A DNA stretch of 64,000 nucleotides from an uncultured Oscillospiraceae bacterium (GCA_934573935.1 CAKTMO010000004.1:19838-83837); one strand, 5' to 3'. Positions 48,933-58,360 are shown, numbered from the stretch's first letter. Program-made: numbers and translations. Notes: generated by a model from the sequence alone, not told the origin.

Positions 48933-50603
48933 TCAGCAGCCGTCTCTTGCGGCCAGCATGGTTTCCACCCAGGCGGGGTCGGTCTCAAAGGGCTGTGTGC
49001 CGTATAGATCGTCACTGGCCATGAACACCAGGCCGAGAAAGTCATCGTTTTGATAGCGGGCCACCACATTGCCGCAGACGAAAAAGCCGCGGACCCGCAG
49101 TTGGCTGTCCATGTAGATGCCGCCGGACCAGAAGTCCAGATCCGGTCTGTCGGGGATCAGGGCAAAGTCGAAGTCGTACCACTCCGCCCGATTGCCGTCA
49201 GGCGTCTCATACTGCCACACGGGGGAGAAATTCATCAGCTGGTAGGCGTGAAACGCCCCGGGGCTGTTTGCGTAAGCATCCAGTTCTCCCTGCATCACGG
49301 CGTCGATCTGGGGCCTGAAGCGGGCGTAGGCCTGCTGGTCGATGACCTCGTCATAATCTCTGCAATGGCGCACCAGATCATAGAGGGTCTCGTCCTTGAA
49401 ATACCCCTCGCCGCGCTCAGAGGCGGCGTAGGAGCGGACGCAGACCACGTTTTCCGTAAGGCCGCATTTGGCGTACAGCGTATCCGACAGGTCCATCCAC
49501 CAGAATTCGCTCTGGCCGCCGGGGTAACCCTCGGTCTCCAGGGCCTGTTCTTCGGTGATCTGATGCTCCGCCGCGCCGTTGAGGGCGGCGGCCACCTGTT
49601 CCTCCGTCACCTTGGGGTACCTATTGTGGTTGAACACCACATCCGCCGGACGGATGCTGCGCAGCAGCGCCGCCATGTCAACGGTGTCTTCCGGCTTCAC
49701 GGGCTCCGCCGACGACGCCAGCCATGCCTGCCACGCCGCCAGCATCCGCTCTCGCCAGCCGTCATCCTCGTGAAAATCGGCAAAGCCGTCGGAGGAATAA
49801 CCGCTGCCGTCCTCGTTCAGACGCACCAGCCCCAGCAGCGCGCCGTTATGGAATCGCGCCGCCACGTAGCCCCACCAGTTTACGGCGTAGGCGCGCCCCT
49901 GACTGTCCAGCGAAAGCCAGTCGGACAGCGCCTCCGCCTCCTCCGGTTTGGCGTAGGCCAGCGCCCGCAGCCGGTACATATTCACCTGATCGCCATCCTC
50001 GTCATAGCTCCAGACCTTGGCAAAGGTCTTGACCTCGTGGTCGGCGTACCAGCTTGTGCCGAACTGCAGACGGCCTGTCAGGGGATTCAGCAGCAGCTCG
50101 ATGCTGGACTGCATGTTCTCATAGTCGGGATGCTCCAGCTGCTGGGGATAGTCCCTGGCGCTGCGCACCAGCTCATACAGATCGTGATGGCGGAAAAAGC
50201 CGCTCATCTTCTGATTGATGGGAAACTTGGAGGATGCCAGCGCGGCTACATCAAAAACCTGGACAATGTCCTCCGCCTCATCACACCAGAGCGCCAGATC
50301 ATGGCCGCCGGTGATGGGCACAAGGACGAACCACTCCGTTTCCCCCTGTCCAAAGCCTGCCGACTTTGCCTTTTCCTCCGTGATCTCATAATAGGCGGCG
50401 TCATTCAGCGCGGAGATCAGGTTTTCCCGCTTTAAGCCCGGATATTCCTCCGGATCGATCACACCCAGCGTCTGCTCGGCCGCCTCCGCCATGACGGCGG
50501 CGATGGTGTCCGGCTCCGGCTGTTTCTTCCCGTCCGCTCCGCAGCCCGTACACAGGGACAGCAGCAACAGGGCGGCCAGCAGAAGGGCGCAGCGCTTTTT
50601 CAT
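48933..50603 (-). CDS. Lipoprotein with two copies of an internal module, function unknown
   Basis: A 556-residue secreted lipoprotein: signal peptide CALLLAALLLLSLCTGC with the lipobox LCTG-C (Cys near residue 21). The mature part has two related ~150-residue modules, at about residues 33-180 and 305-450. Shared landmarks are LISALNDAAYYEITEEKAKSAGF / VAAALNGAAEHQITEEQALETEGY, then an acidic W-rich strand segment, and FFRHHDLYELVRSARDY / YFKDETLYDLVRHCRDY. Between and after the modules lie aromatic-rich beta-like regions. It overlaps the next lipoprotein gene by 4 bases. No known family recognised; exposed on the outer face of the membrane. Confidence 0.75.
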   Translation of the reverse strand: MKKRCALLLAALLLLSLCTGCGADGKKQPEPDTIAAVMAEAAEQTLGVIDPEEYPGLKRENLISALNDAAYYEITEEKAKSAGFGQGETEWFVLVPITGGHDLALWCDEAEDIVQVFDVAALASSKFPINQKMSGFFRHHDLYELVRSARDYPQQLEHPDYENMQSSIELLLNPLTGRLQFGTSWYADHEVKTFAKVWSYDEDGDQVNMYRLRALAYAKPEEAEALSDWLSLDSQGRAYAVNWWGYVAARFHNGALLGLVRLNEDGSGYSSDGFADFHEDDGWRERMLAAWQAWLASSAEPVKPEDTVDMAALLRSIRPADVVFNHNRYPKVTEEQVAAALNGAAEHQITEEQALETEGYPGGQSEFWWMDLSDTLYAKCGLTENVVCVRSYAASERGEGYFKDETLYDLVRHCRDYDEVIDQQAYARFRPQIDAVMQGELDAYANSPGAFHAYQLMNFSPVWQYETPDGNRAEWYDFDFALIPDRPDLDFWSGGIYMDSQLRVRGFFVCGNVVARYQNDDFLGLVFMASDDLYGTQPFETDPAWVETMLAARDGC

Positions 50604-51814
50604 CCGGCTGTCCCGCCTTCCTGCGCGGCGGCGGTGCGTTCGGCGGCGTCCACGATGATCCAGCGGCCATCAAAATCCTGGGCCAGATAGAACCGCTGGG
50701 TGATATCGCCGCCCTCCAGCGATGTGAGGGCGGGATCGTACTCGATCCAATAGGCGGCGTCCATCACCGCGACGTGATTGACCAGCGGATCGCCGGCCCA
50801 GCCGGTGATGACGCCGAGTTCGCCGCTGTCCGCATAGTCCTTCGCCGCCTGCTTCGTCTCCGCCTCGTTGCGGGTCACGGAATCCACCCGCACGCTGCGG
50901 ACGCTGTCACGCTGCCCCTCGGCGGTGATGGCCGCGTACACCGACGCCACGGGATCGTCCGAGGGCGCCTGCAGCCAGCCGTCCAGCACACGGAACGACA
51001 GCACGCCAACACCGCTCTGTCCGACGAAGCTGCCGTCCTCGATGGGGCGGGTATCGTCGGGCCAGAGGCCGATCCACGCGCCGTCCTCCGGCGAATAGTA
51101 ATGCCAACCGGCATAGGTCTCGCCCTCGCAGTCCTCGATATAAGCGCTCTCCAGCACCGTCAGCGTGGCGCCTGGGGCGACCACGTAGACGTCGTATTCA
51201 TAGGTCTGGTCCTCGTCCTCCCGCGCGATGCGTTTGCCGGTCTGGTAGACGTTGGTCACCTGCACCTTCAGGTAGTCGAACGTGAAGGTCCTGGTGGTCA
51301 GCTCCGCCTTTTCCGGCCAGCCGATCAGCTGCAGCACATACTGCACGCTGTCCTCGGGGGACGAGAGCTTTCTGCTGTCCTGGGCGTGGCGCACCAGGCC
51401 GTAGAGAGTTTCATCCTGGAAAAAGGCGTTTTTGCCGTCGGTAAAGGCGCGGTTATTCGCGGCGTCCAGCACCGACAGCTGGACGATATCGGCTGCCGCG
51501 TCGTTGCAGGTCAGCATGACACTGCGGCCGTCGGCATCCGTGAAGAAGACGCTCCACGACTGCTTGTCTGCACTGTCGCCTGCCGCCACGGCCTCCGCCT
51601 GGGGGATCTGGTACGCCGCGGCGCGGTTCATGGCCGCCACCAGGCGGCCCAGGGTGATATCGGGGTACTGCTCCGTGTCCCAATCGGCGACATCATCCGC
51701 CGTCAGGGCAGCCATATAGTCCGCAAGGGTCTCCGGCGCGGCCGCCTGTCTGCCGCAGCCTGCGCACAGGGCCAGCAGCAACAGGGTTGCCAGCAGGATC
51801 GCATATCGTTTCAT
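50600..51814 (-). CDS. Lipoprotein paralogue with one copy of the same module
   Basis: A 404-residue lipoprotein: signal AILLATLLLLALCAGC (lipobox LCAG-C). One module at residues ~28-150 matches the downstream protein: LVAAMNRAAAYQIPQAEAV and AFFQDETLYGLVRHAQDSRK. The C-terminal half (after VTNVYQTGKR) is a different domain ending in FYLAQDFDGRWIIVDAAERT, resembling the NTF2-like/DUF-type ends of lipoproteins. Start at 51814 has AAGGAGGG upstream; a frame to 51874 exists but lacks a signal peptide. First gene of a two-gene unit. Confidence 0.72.
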   Translation of the reverse strand: MKRYAILLATLLLLALCAGCGRQAAAPETLADYMAALTADDVADWDTEQYPDITLGRLVAAMNRAAAYQIPQAEAVAAGDSADKQSWSVFFTDADGRSVMLTCNDAAADIVQLSVLDAANNRAFTDGKNAFFQDETLYGLVRHAQDSRKLSSPEDSVQYVLQLIGWPEKAELTTRTFTFDYLKVQVTNVYQTGKRIAREDEDQTYEYDVYVVAPGATLTVLESAYIEDCEGETYAGWHYYSPEDGAWIGLWPDDTRPIEDGSFVGQSGVGVLSFRVLDGWLQAPSDDPVASVYAAITAEGQRDSVRSVRVDSVTRNEAETKQAAKDYADSGELGVITGWAGDPLVNHVAVMDAAYWIEYDPALTSLEGGDITQRFYLAQDFDGRWIIVDAAERTAAAQEGGTAG

Positions 51815-51845
51815 GTTCCGCACCCTCCTTTGTTCTGGTAGTTCC

Positions 51846-51874
51846 AGTATGACAGAGGGGGCGGGTTTCGTCAA
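51846..51874 (-). promoter_or_regulatory. Promoter of the lipoprotein pair
   Basis: Minus strand: TTGACG (51874-51869), 17-base spacer, CATACT (51851-51846). Confidence 0.6.
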
Positions 51875-51888
51875 CTGTTTCGGGGAAG

Positions 51889-51923
51889 AAAAAACCTCTC
51901 CGGCACGCTGCGTGCCGGAGAGG
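51889..51923 (-). terminator. Terminator of the murC-deacylase unit
   Basis: Minus strand: CCTCTCCGGCAC stem (13 bp, one small loop) followed by TTTTTT, directly after the deacylase stop. Confidence 0.88.
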
Positions 51924-51928
51924 CGGGG

Positions 51929-52456
51929 TTATAGATCCACGATGATCGCTTCATGCCCTGTGGCGGGCAGGAATTTTTCCAGTATGTCACGGGTCTTCAG
52001 CCGCAGAGAGGAGGTATTTTTACAGGGGTGGCAGCCGAACCACTCGTCCTCCGACACCGCGCGGTCTATGGCCAGCGTGACCCGATGCTGGGTATCGTTC
52101 ATCAGTCCCAGCACAGAGGCAGAGCCTGCGTGGCAGCCCAGCAGCGCCACCAGATCCTCCTCAGTGGCGAAGCTGAGACGGGAGGAGCCCATCCGCTTGG
52201 AGAAATCCTTGGTGGAAAAGGGCTTTTCCGCCGGAAGGCACAGGAGATAGAAGGCACTGCGGTTCCGCGGCGTCAGCAGCAGGTTTTTGCAGATATGGAC
52301 GTTCAGCGCATCGCTGATGGCGGCACAGTCCTCCATGGTGAAAGCGGGGGCGTGGTCTACGCGGGTAAAGGGGATCGCCAGGCGGGCCAGGCAGTCGTAG
52401 ACGCGATCCTCCACATCGCTACGGCTTTCCGCCGGAGCGCCGTTATACACTTCCAT
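51929..52456 (-). CDS. YbaK/ProXp-type aminoacyl-tRNA deacylase
   Basis: A 175-residue protein of the YbaK/prolyl-tRNA-editing superfamily: VDHAPAFTMEDCAAISDALNVHICKNLLLTPRN, KDFSKRMGSSRLSFATEEDLVALLGCHAGSASVLGLMND and VTLAIDRAVSEDEWFGCHPCKNTSSLRLKTRDI. The pattern is closest to PrdX/ProXp-ala, which hydrolyses Ala-tRNA-Pro. It works free in the cytoplasm as a quality-control enzyme. AAGGAG lies 7 bases upstream. It follows murC by 3 bases. Exact editing specificity cannot be fixed by eye. Confidence 0.85.
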   Translation of the reverse strand: MEVYNGAPAESRSDVEDRVYDCLARLAIPFTRVDHAPAFTMEDCAAISDALNVHICKNLLLTPRNRSAFYLLCLPAEKPFSTKDFSKRMGSSRLSFATEEDLVALLGCHAGSASVLGLMNDTQHRVTLAIDRAVSEDEWFGCHPCKNTSSLRLKTRDILEKFLPATGHEAIIVDL

Positions 52457-52459
52457 GGC

Positions 52460-53845
52460 TTACTCCTTCCCCACCAGCATGTCGCCCACGCGGTAGATGT
52501 CGCCGGCACCCACCGTCAGCACCAGGTCGCCCTCGCGGACGATTTCGCGCAGGGTCTGGGCGGTCTCCTTCAGGGTGGCGCAGTAGACGCTGCCGGGGAT
52601 CTGGGCGCACAGGTCGCGGGAGGAGACGCCCACGTCGTTTTTCTCCCGCGCGGCGTAGATCTCCGCCAGCACCGCCACGTCCACGGTGCGCAGTTCGCGG
52701 ACAAAATCATCAAACAGCGCCTTGGTGCGGGTGTAGGTATGGGGCTGGAAGGCGCAGATGAGCCGCTTATGGGGCAGGCTGCGGGCCATCTCCAGCAGGG
52801 CGTGGAGCTCGTCGGGATGGTGGGCGTAGTCGTCGTACACCTGAGCGCCGTTGTATGTGCCCTTGAACTGGAAGCGGCGTTCGGCGCCGGTGAAGGCGGC
52901 AAGGCCCTCCTCCACCGCCGCGCCGCCGATGCCCAGGACATAGGCGGCGGCCGCGGCGGCCAGGGCGTTGGAGACATTATGCTTGCCGGGGACATGCAGC
53001 GCCACATGGGCGTAGGGCTTTCCCGCCGCCATCACGTCGAAGCAGGCGCAGCCATCGAAAAACGAAACGTTGTCGGCATAGACGTCGGCGGTGTGATCCT
53101 TCACGCTGAACCAGTACACCTTGCGGTCCATGTCCGCCAGAGTATCGCGGGCCCCCTGATCGTCGCCGTTGGCGATGATGAAGCCGTTTTCGGGGGTCAG
53201 GGCGGCGAACTGGCGGAAGGAGTGCTCGATATCCTTCAGATCCTTGAAAAAGTCCAGATGATCCGCCGCCACGTTCAGGATCACCGCCACGGTGGGGAAG
53301 AAATTCAGAAAGGAGTTGCAGTATTCGCAGCTTTCCAGAATGATGGTGTCCCCTTTGCCCACGCGGTAGCCCTTGCCCAGCAGGGGCAGGGTGCCGCCGA
53401 TCATGACGGTGGGGTCCTTCTGGGCCGCCATGAAGATATGGGTGGTCATGGAGGTGGTGGTGGTCTTGCCGTGGGTGCCGGAGACGCACACGGCGTTGCG
53501 GTAGGCCTGCATGATGGCGCCCCAGCCCTGAGCCCGCTCGTACACGGGAATGCCGCGGGCGATGGCCCCGGCGATCTCGGGATTGCCGTCATGAATGGCG
53601 GCGGTGCGGATCACCAGGTCGCAGTTTTGCAGGTTGTCGGCGCTGTGGCCGATGGTGACGGGGATGCCGGCGCTGCGCAGGTGCTTCACGGTGTCGCTGT
53701 CGGTCATGTCCGAGCCCTGCACCTGAAGGCCCATGCCCTTGAGCACTTCGGCCAGGGCGCACATGGACACGCCGCCGATGCCCGCCATATGGACGCGGAC
53801 GTTGGGGCGCAGGTAATGCTGTATATTCTCAGTGGGATGCATCAT
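52460..53845 (-). CDS. murC: UDP-N-acetylmuramate--L-alanine ligase
   Basis: A 461-residue Mur ligase adding L-Ala to UDP-MurNAc. Motifs: VHMAGIGGVSMCALAEVL, ATP loop VCVSGTHGKTTTTSM near residue 115, ILNVAADHLDFFKD and the C-domain FKGTYNGAQVYDDYAHHPDEL. GGAGG is 7 bases before the first of two tandem ATGs (MMHP). The first step of the stem-peptide pathway, here unlinked to murD (41 kb) or murB (16 kb). Its promoter overlaps that of the divergent CCA-adding enzyme. Confidence 0.96.
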   Translation of the reverse strand: MMHPTENIQHYLRPNVRVHMAGIGGVSMCALAEVLKGMGLQVQGSDMTDSDTVKHLRSAGIPVTIGHSADNLQNCDLVIRTAAIHDGNPEIAGAIARGIPVYERAQGWGAIMQAYRNAVCVSGTHGKTTTTSMTTHIFMAAQKDPTVMIGGTLPLLGKGYRVGKGDTIILESCEYCNSFLNFFPTVAVILNVAADHLDFFKDLKDIEHSFRQFAALTPENGFIIANGDDQGARDTLADMDRKVYWFSVKDHTADVYADNVSFFDGCACFDVMAAGKPYAHVALHVPGKHNVSNALAAAAAAYVLGIGGAAVEEGLAAFTGAERRFQFKGTYNGAQVYDDYAHHPDELHALLEMARSLPHKRLICAFQPHTYTRTKALFDDFVRELRTVDVAVLAEIYAAREKNDVGVSSRDLCAQIPGSVYCATLKETAQTLREIVREGDLVLTVGAGDIYRVGDMLVGKE

Positions 53846-53882
53846 ATTGATTCCTCCAAAAGCGTGGAATTTTCTCCGCTGC

Positions 53883-53911
53883 TTGTATTCTGCCTAAAAA
53901 GTTATTATAAT
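53883..53911 (+). promoter_or_regulatory. Promoter of the CCA-adding enzyme gene
   Basis: TTGTAT (53883-53888), 17-base spacer, TATAAT (53906-53911). Confidence 0.7.
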
Positions 53912-53932
53912 ACACCTATGCATAAAGTGCAA
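53904..53932 (-). promoter_or_regulatory. murC promoter
   Basis: Minus strand: TTGCAC (53932-53927), 17-base spacer, TATAAT (53909-53904). The -10 overlaps that of the opposite promoter. Confidence 0.75.
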
Positions 53933-53973
53933 CTGCCATTCTGCATGAAAAACAGGGAAAGGAGGCGGTGCGG

Positions 53974-55293
53974 ATGATCCCACCGGAGGTGCAGGCCGTT
54001 CTGCACACGCTGAAGCGGGCCGGACACCAGGCTTACGTGGTGGGCGGCTGCGTGCGGGACATGGAGATGGGCGTGCCGCCCCACGACTGGGACGTAACTA
54101 CCTCCGCCCTTCCCGAAGAAACCATGGCGCTGTTCGACCACTTTGCCATCCCCACGGGGCTGAAGCACGGCACGGTGACGGTGCGCAGCGGCGGACTTTG
54201 CTGCGAGGTCACCACCTTTCGCGCCGACGGGGCCTATGCCGACCACCGGCATCCCGCCAGCGTCACCTTTACCCGCAGTCTGACAGAGGATCTGGCCCGC
54301 CGCGACCTGACGGTGAACGCCATGGCCATGGACGCGGCAGGCACGCTGTACGATCCCTTCGGCGGGCGGGAGGATCTCCGCCGCCGGATGCTGCGGTGCG
54401 TGGGGGATCCCCTGCGGCGCTTTCAGGAGGACGCCCTGCGGATCTTGCGGACGCTGCGGTTCTGCGCCACGCTGGAGGGATTTTCCATTGCGCCGGACAC
54501 CCGCCACGCCCTGTACGCGCGGCGGAACGATCTGCGGTACGTGGCGGCGGAGCGGGTGCGGGAGGAGCTAACGAAGCTGCTGTGCGGCCGCGACGCGGGG
54601 AAGGTGCTGCTGGAGGAGTACGCCGTGTTGGGGGTGGTATTGCCGGAGATCCTGCCCTGCGTGGGCTTTGACCAGCACAACCGCCACCACTGCTACGACG
54701 TGTGGGGGCACACCGCCCACGCGGTGGCCGCCGTGCCCCCCGATCCGGTGCTGCGGTGGGCCATGCTGCTGCATGATCTGGGAAAGCCTGCCTGCTTCAC
54801 GCTGGACGAGGAGGGCGTGGGGCATTTTCACGGGCATCACCGCATCAGCTTTGGGATCGCGGAGGATATCTGCCGCCGCTTGCGGTTCGACAGGGCCGCC
54901 GCGCAGCAGATCTGCACGCTGGTACGCTATCACGACCGGCCTATCCCTCTGACGGAGCGGGGCATCCGCCGCGCCATGAACCAGTTCGGCGTGGAGGGGC
55001 TGCGGCAGCTGTGCGCGGTGAAGCGGGCGGACAATCTGGCCCAGCACCCCGACTATCGCGGCCGCCAGCAGGAGATCGACTGCGGCGAGGCCATGATGGA
55101 TGCGCTGCTGGCACGCCATGCCTGCTTCAGCCTGAAGCAGCTGGCGGTGAAGGGGCAGGACATGATGGCGCTGGGGCTGAAGGGCCCCGCCGTGGGCCGC
55201 ATGCTGCAGACGCTGCTGGAGGCCGTTATGGACGGCGGGGTGGAGAACGAACGGGAGGCCCTGCTGGCGCTGGCCGCGAAGCTGCGGAAATAG
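53974..55293 (+). CDS. cca: CCA tRNA nucleotidyltransferase with HD domain
   Basis: A 439-residue class II nucleotidyltransferase: [33 protein letters not shown] (catalytic DWD), [23 protein letters not shown] and [21 protein letters not shown], then an HD phosphohydrolase-like domain ([37 protein letters not shown]). It adds or repairs the 3' CCA end of tRNAs. A GTG at 53968 is too close to AAAGGAGG (53958-53965); the ATG at 53974 is chosen. A split A-/CC-adding specificity cannot be excluded. Confidence 0.93.
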   Translation: MIPPEVQAVLHTLKRAGHQAYVVGGCVRDMEMGVPPHDWDVTTSALPEETMALFDHFAIPTGLKHGTVTVRSGGLCCEVTTFRADGAYADHRHPASVTFTRSLTEDLARRDLTVNAMAMDAAGTLYDPFGGREDLRRRMLRCVGDPLRRFQEDALRILRTLRFCATLEGFSIAPDTRHALYARRNDLRYVAAERVREELTKLLCGRDAGKVLLEEYAVLGVVLPEILPCVGFDQHNRHHCYDVWGHTAHAVAAVPPDPVLRWAMLLHDLGKPACFTLDEEGVGHFHGHHRISFGIAEDICRRLRFDRAAAQQICTLVRYHDRPIPLTERGIRRAMNQFGVEGLRQLCAVKRADNLAQHPDYRGRQQEIDCGEAMMDALLARHACFSLKQLAVKGQDMMALGLKGPAVGRMLQTLLEAVMDGGVENEREALLALAAKLRK

Positions 55294-55294
55294 G

Positions 55295-55322
55295 AAAAGA
55301 GAGCCTTTCGGCTCTCTTTTTT
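55295..55322. terminator. Bidirectional terminator between cca and the acetyltransferase
   Basis: AAAAGAGAGCC-TTTC-GGCTCTCTTTTTT. Confidence 0.9.
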
Positions 55323-55332
55323 CATATGCTTT

Positions 55333-55953
55333 TCAGTGCAGGTCGTCAAACAGGTTGGCGATGGCGTCCGCCTCTGTAATGGGGCGGATCACGCGGGCGG
55401 GAACGCCCGCCGCGAAGGAGTTGGCGGGGATATCCCGCGTCACCACGCTGCCTGCGCCGATGACGCAGTTCTCGCCGATGGTCACGCCGGGGCAGACCAC
55501 CACATTGGCGCCGAACCAGCAGTCGTGCCCGATAGTCACAGGCTTGGCGTAGCATAAAAAGCGCTTTACCCCGTCGCTGCAGGTGACGCCGCGCCGCTCG
55601 TCGGGCAGCATGGGGTGCAGGGGCGTCACGATGGTGGCGTTGGGGCCGAAGTTGCAGTGGTCGCCGATGGTGACACAGGCATCGTCCTGCACCGTGAAGT
55701 TGAAATTCATAAAGCAGCCGCTGCCGATCCGCGTGTGGCAGCCATAGTGGAAATGAATGGGGCCCAGCATCCGCGTCCCCTCTCCGACGGCGCCCAGCAA
55801 TTGGGTCAGGATGGCCTGACGCTGCTGCTCGTCTGTCTCCGGCAGGGCGTTGAACTGCTGGCTGAGGCGGTGGGCGCGGGTCTTCTTTTCCACCAGCTCC
55901 GGCACCTCGGAGGCAAACAGCTTACCGGCGAAAATACGTTGCTCTTCTGTCAT
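55333..55953 (-). CDS. Maltose/galactoside O-acetyltransferase family protein
   Basis: A 206-residue left-handed beta-helix acetyltransferase: N-terminal Maa domain (SQQFNALPETDEQQRQAILTQLLGAVG), then hexapeptide repeats (FHYGCHTRIGSGCFMNFNFTVQDDACVTIGDHCNFGPNATIVTPLHP and PVTIGHDCWFGANVVVCPGVTIGENCVIGAGSVVTRDIPANSFAAGVPARVIRPI). It moves acetyl from acetyl-CoA to a sugar hydroxyl; the catalytic His is in TPLHPML. Last gene of the tmk-mltG-U32-acetyltransferase strand. Substrate unknown. Confidence 0.9.
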   Translation of the reverse strand: MTEEQRIFAGKLFASEVPELVEKKTRAHRLSQQFNALPETDEQQRQAILTQLLGAVGEGTRMLGPIHFHYGCHTRIGSGCFMNFNFTVQDDACVTIGDHCNFGPNATIVTPLHPMLPDERRGVTCSDGVKRFLCYAKPVTIGHDCWFGANVVVCPGVTIGENCVIGAGSVVTRDIPANSFAAGVPARVIRPITEADAIANLFDDLH

Positions 55954-55967
55954 GGCGGGTTTCCTTC

Positions 55968-57194
55968 TTACTCTCTGGCGCTCAGCTCCACGGCGTGGCG
56001 GAGGAAGCTGAGGGGCGGGACGGGGCGGGGAAGCTGCATGGTGAACACCATCTGGGGCGTTTTCGGCTCGTGAAGGGGCAGGCCGTCACAGTCGGTCATC
56101 ACCGGCGCGGTGATGACAAAGGGACGGGTATCGGGGCCCACCACCTCCAGCTCATCCCCTGCGGCGAACTTGTTCCGCAGGCTCAATGTGGCCAGGCCGT
56201 TCGCGTCACAGGCGGTCACCACGGCGCAGATCTGCCAGTCCCGTATGTAGCGGGCGTTGTCGTAGTACTGCCCGGGCTGGCCGTAGAAAAAGCCGGTGGA
56301 GTAGTGGCGGTGGCTGACATGCTCCACCTCATCCCGCCAGACGGGGTCGATGGGGCGGCCCGCCGCCGCGTCGTCCAGCACATGGCGATAGGCGCCGGTG
56401 ACGATGGCGGCGTAGTAGCCGGACTTGGCGCGGCCCTCGATCTTCAGGCAGTCCACACCGGCGTCCATGAGATCGTCCAGATGGTCGATCATGCACATGT
56501 CGCGGCTGTTCATGATATAGGTGCCCTTTTCATCCTCGAAGACGGGGAAATACTCGCCGGGGCGTTTTTCCTCCATCAGCGCGTACTGATAGCGGCAGGG
56601 CTGGGCGCACTGGCCGCGGTTGGCGTCGCGGCCGGTCATATAATTGCTGAGAAGGCAGCGGCCGGAATAGCTGACGCACATGGCGCCGTGGCAGAAGGTC
56701 TCGATCTCCAGCTCTTTGGGGGTCTTGGCGCGGATGGTGCGGATCTCGTCCAGACTCAGCTCGCGGGCCAGCACCACGCGCTTGGCACCCAGGTCGTACC
56801 AGGCGGAGGCGGAGGCGTAGTTGGCGATGGACTGCTGGGTGGAGATATGCCGCTGGCAGCGGGGGGCGTATTTCCCTGCCAGGGTAAAGGCCCCCAGATC
56901 GGCCACGATCAGGGCGTCCACTCCGGCGTCGTCCAGCCGCTCCAGATGGGCGGGCAGGCGCTCCACCTCGCCGCTGCGGGGCATGGTGTTGACGGTGACG
57001 TGGACCTTCACGCCGTGGTCGTGGGCGTATCGGACGGCGCGGGGCAGCTCCTCGTCGGTAAAATTACCGGCGAAGGAGCGCATGCCGAAGGCGGTGCCTG
57101 CCAGATACACCGCGTCGGCCCCGTAGGCCACGGCCATTTTCAGTTTTTCCCAGTCCCCTGCGGGGGACAGCAATTCAGGCTTTTTCCGTTCCAT
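55968..57194 (-). CDS. U32 family peptidase / tRNA hydroxylation protein (TrhP-like)
   Basis: A 408-residue protein: N-terminal PELLSPAGDWEKLKMAVAYGADAVYLAG and the U32 cysteine signature EIETFCHGAMCVSYSGRCLLSNYMTGRDANRGQCAQPCRYQY near residues 165-205, plus NSRDMCMIDHLDDLMDAGVDCLKIEGR. Such proteins (TrhP/RlhA) act in prephenate-dependent hydroxylation of tRNA uridine 34 or 23S rRNA cytidine and bind an iron-sulfur cluster; 'peptidase' is the historical label. It overlaps mltG by 1 base (TGATG). Confidence 0.9.
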   Translation of the reverse strand: MERKKPELLSPAGDWEKLKMAVAYGADAVYLAGTAFGMRSFAGNFTDEELPRAVRYAHDHGVKVHVTVNTMPRSGEVERLPAHLERLDDAGVDALIVADLGAFTLAGKYAPRCQRHISTQQSIANYASASAWYDLGAKRVVLARELSLDEIRTIRAKTPKELEIETFCHGAMCVSYSGRCLLSNYMTGRDANRGQCAQPCRYQYALMEEKRPGEYFPVFEDEKGTYIMNSRDMCMIDHLDDLMDAGVDCLKIEGRAKSGYYAAIVTGAYRHVLDDAAAGRPIDPVWRDEVEHVSHRHYSTGFFYGQPGQYYDNARYIRDWQICAVVTACDANGLATLSLRNKFAAGDELEVVGPDTRPFVITAPVMTDCDGLPLHEPKTPQMVFTMQLPRPVPPLSFLRHAVELSARE

Positions 57195-58360
57195 CAGTCC
57201 GGCTGGTACATGTCGCTGTTGATGAAGGCAAGGTGCTCGTTATACGTCTTGAAGAAGTGGTTGACGCCATCCTTGCCGGCGGCGAAGTAGAAATACTCGG
57301 TGTCGTTGGGATAGATGGCCGCCTTGATGGAGTCAAGGCCCGGGCAGCAGATGGGACCGGCGGGCAGACCGGCGTATTTGTAGGTGTTATAGGGGCTGTC
57401 CATCTCCTTGTCAAAGGCGGTCTTGTCCTTGCCCTCCAGGGACAGTGCGTAGTAGATGGTGGTATCCAGCTGCAGATAGCCGTAGGTCTCGCGGTCGGTG
57501 GTCTCCAGGCGGTTATAGAGGACGGAGGCGATGTTCTTGCGCTCGGTCTCGTCGCCGATACCCTCCTTTTCGATGATGGAGGCGATGGTGACGATATCAT
57601 ACAGGGAATAGCCGCTGGCGTTGATGTCGGCCATCATGTCGTCGTCAAACTGGGTGACGAAGTTGGTCAGCATGGTGTCGATATCGTACACGGCGGTCTT
57701 TTCCGGATCGAATGCCTGGGTGGTGGGGAACAGGAAGCCCTCCATGCGGTTCACCTTGCCCAGCATGTCTTCCTTCAGGAAGCTGTAGCTCTGGAACTCG
57801 AAATTGGCGCAGGCGTCCTCCAGCTCCTCGCGGGTGGAGATACCGGCCTCGGTCATGATGTCGATGATCTCGTTGACGGTCTTGCCCTCGGGGATGACCA
57901 CCTCGATCCAGCCGTCCTTGTTGACCTTATCGGCCTCGTAGTCGTGCATGTTGATGATGAGGCTGCGGTAGTCCATGTCGCTGTTGAGCTCATAGTCGCC
58001 CGGGTCGATGGTCTTTTTTGCGTGCAGGAAGATGCCGCAGAACTGGAAGAAGCCGCGGTAGTTGATCAATCCCGCGTCCTTCAGCTTTTTGGCCACGTCG
58101 CCCACGCTGTCGCCCTTTTCCACAGTGATGGTGGCTGTCACGGCGTCACGGTTCAGGGAGCACAGGTCGCTGAACAGCAGCCAGCCGATACCGGCCAGCA
58201 GGCAGGAGGCCAGCACCACGCAGGCCAGATACAGCGCCAGGCGCTGGTTGGCGCGCTTGCTCTTTTTCTTCTTTTTCTGGGGGGCTCCGGCGCTCTGGCG
58301 GCGGACCTCCTCGGCGTTATAATACGCGGTCTCGTAATTGTTGTTCTGATCCTTGGGCAT
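57194..58360 (-). CDS. mltG: Endolytic murein transglycosylase MltG
   Basis: A 388-residue YceG/MltG protein: basic cytoplasmic tail, one membrane helix (LALYLACVVLASCLLAGIGWLLF, residues ~41-63), a LysM-like domain (TVEKGDSVGDVAKKLKDAGLI), the catalytic region VTIASIIEKEG (Glu near residue 263) and the C-terminal NTYKYAGLPAGPICCPGLDSIKAAIYP. It cleaves nascent glycan strands and so sets their length. Placed between tmk and the U32 gene. Confidence 0.94.
   Translation of the reverse strand: MPKDQNNNYETAYYNAEEVRRQSAGAPQKKKKKSKRANQRLALYLACVVLASCLLAGIGWLLFSDLCSLNRDAVTATITVEKGDSVGDVAKKLKDAGLINYRGFFQFCGIFLHAKKTIDPGDYELNSDMDYRSLIINMHDYEADKVNKDGWIEVVIPEGKTVNEIIDIMTEAGISTREELEDACANFEFQSYSFLKEDMLGKVNRMEGFLFPTTQAFDPEKTAVYDIDTMLTNFVTQFDDDMMADINASGYSLYDIVTIASIIEKEGIGDETERKNIASVLYNRLETTDRETYGYLQLDTTIYYALSLEGKDKTAFDKEMDSPYNTYKYAGLPAGPICCPGLDSIKAAIYPNDTEYFYFAAGKDGVNHFFKTYNEHLAFINSDMYQPD

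Noticed and set aside
48673-49053. Short plus-strand frames in the trkH-lipoprotein spacer
   Set aside because: They are made of the GC-rich palindromic repeats and run across a terminator.
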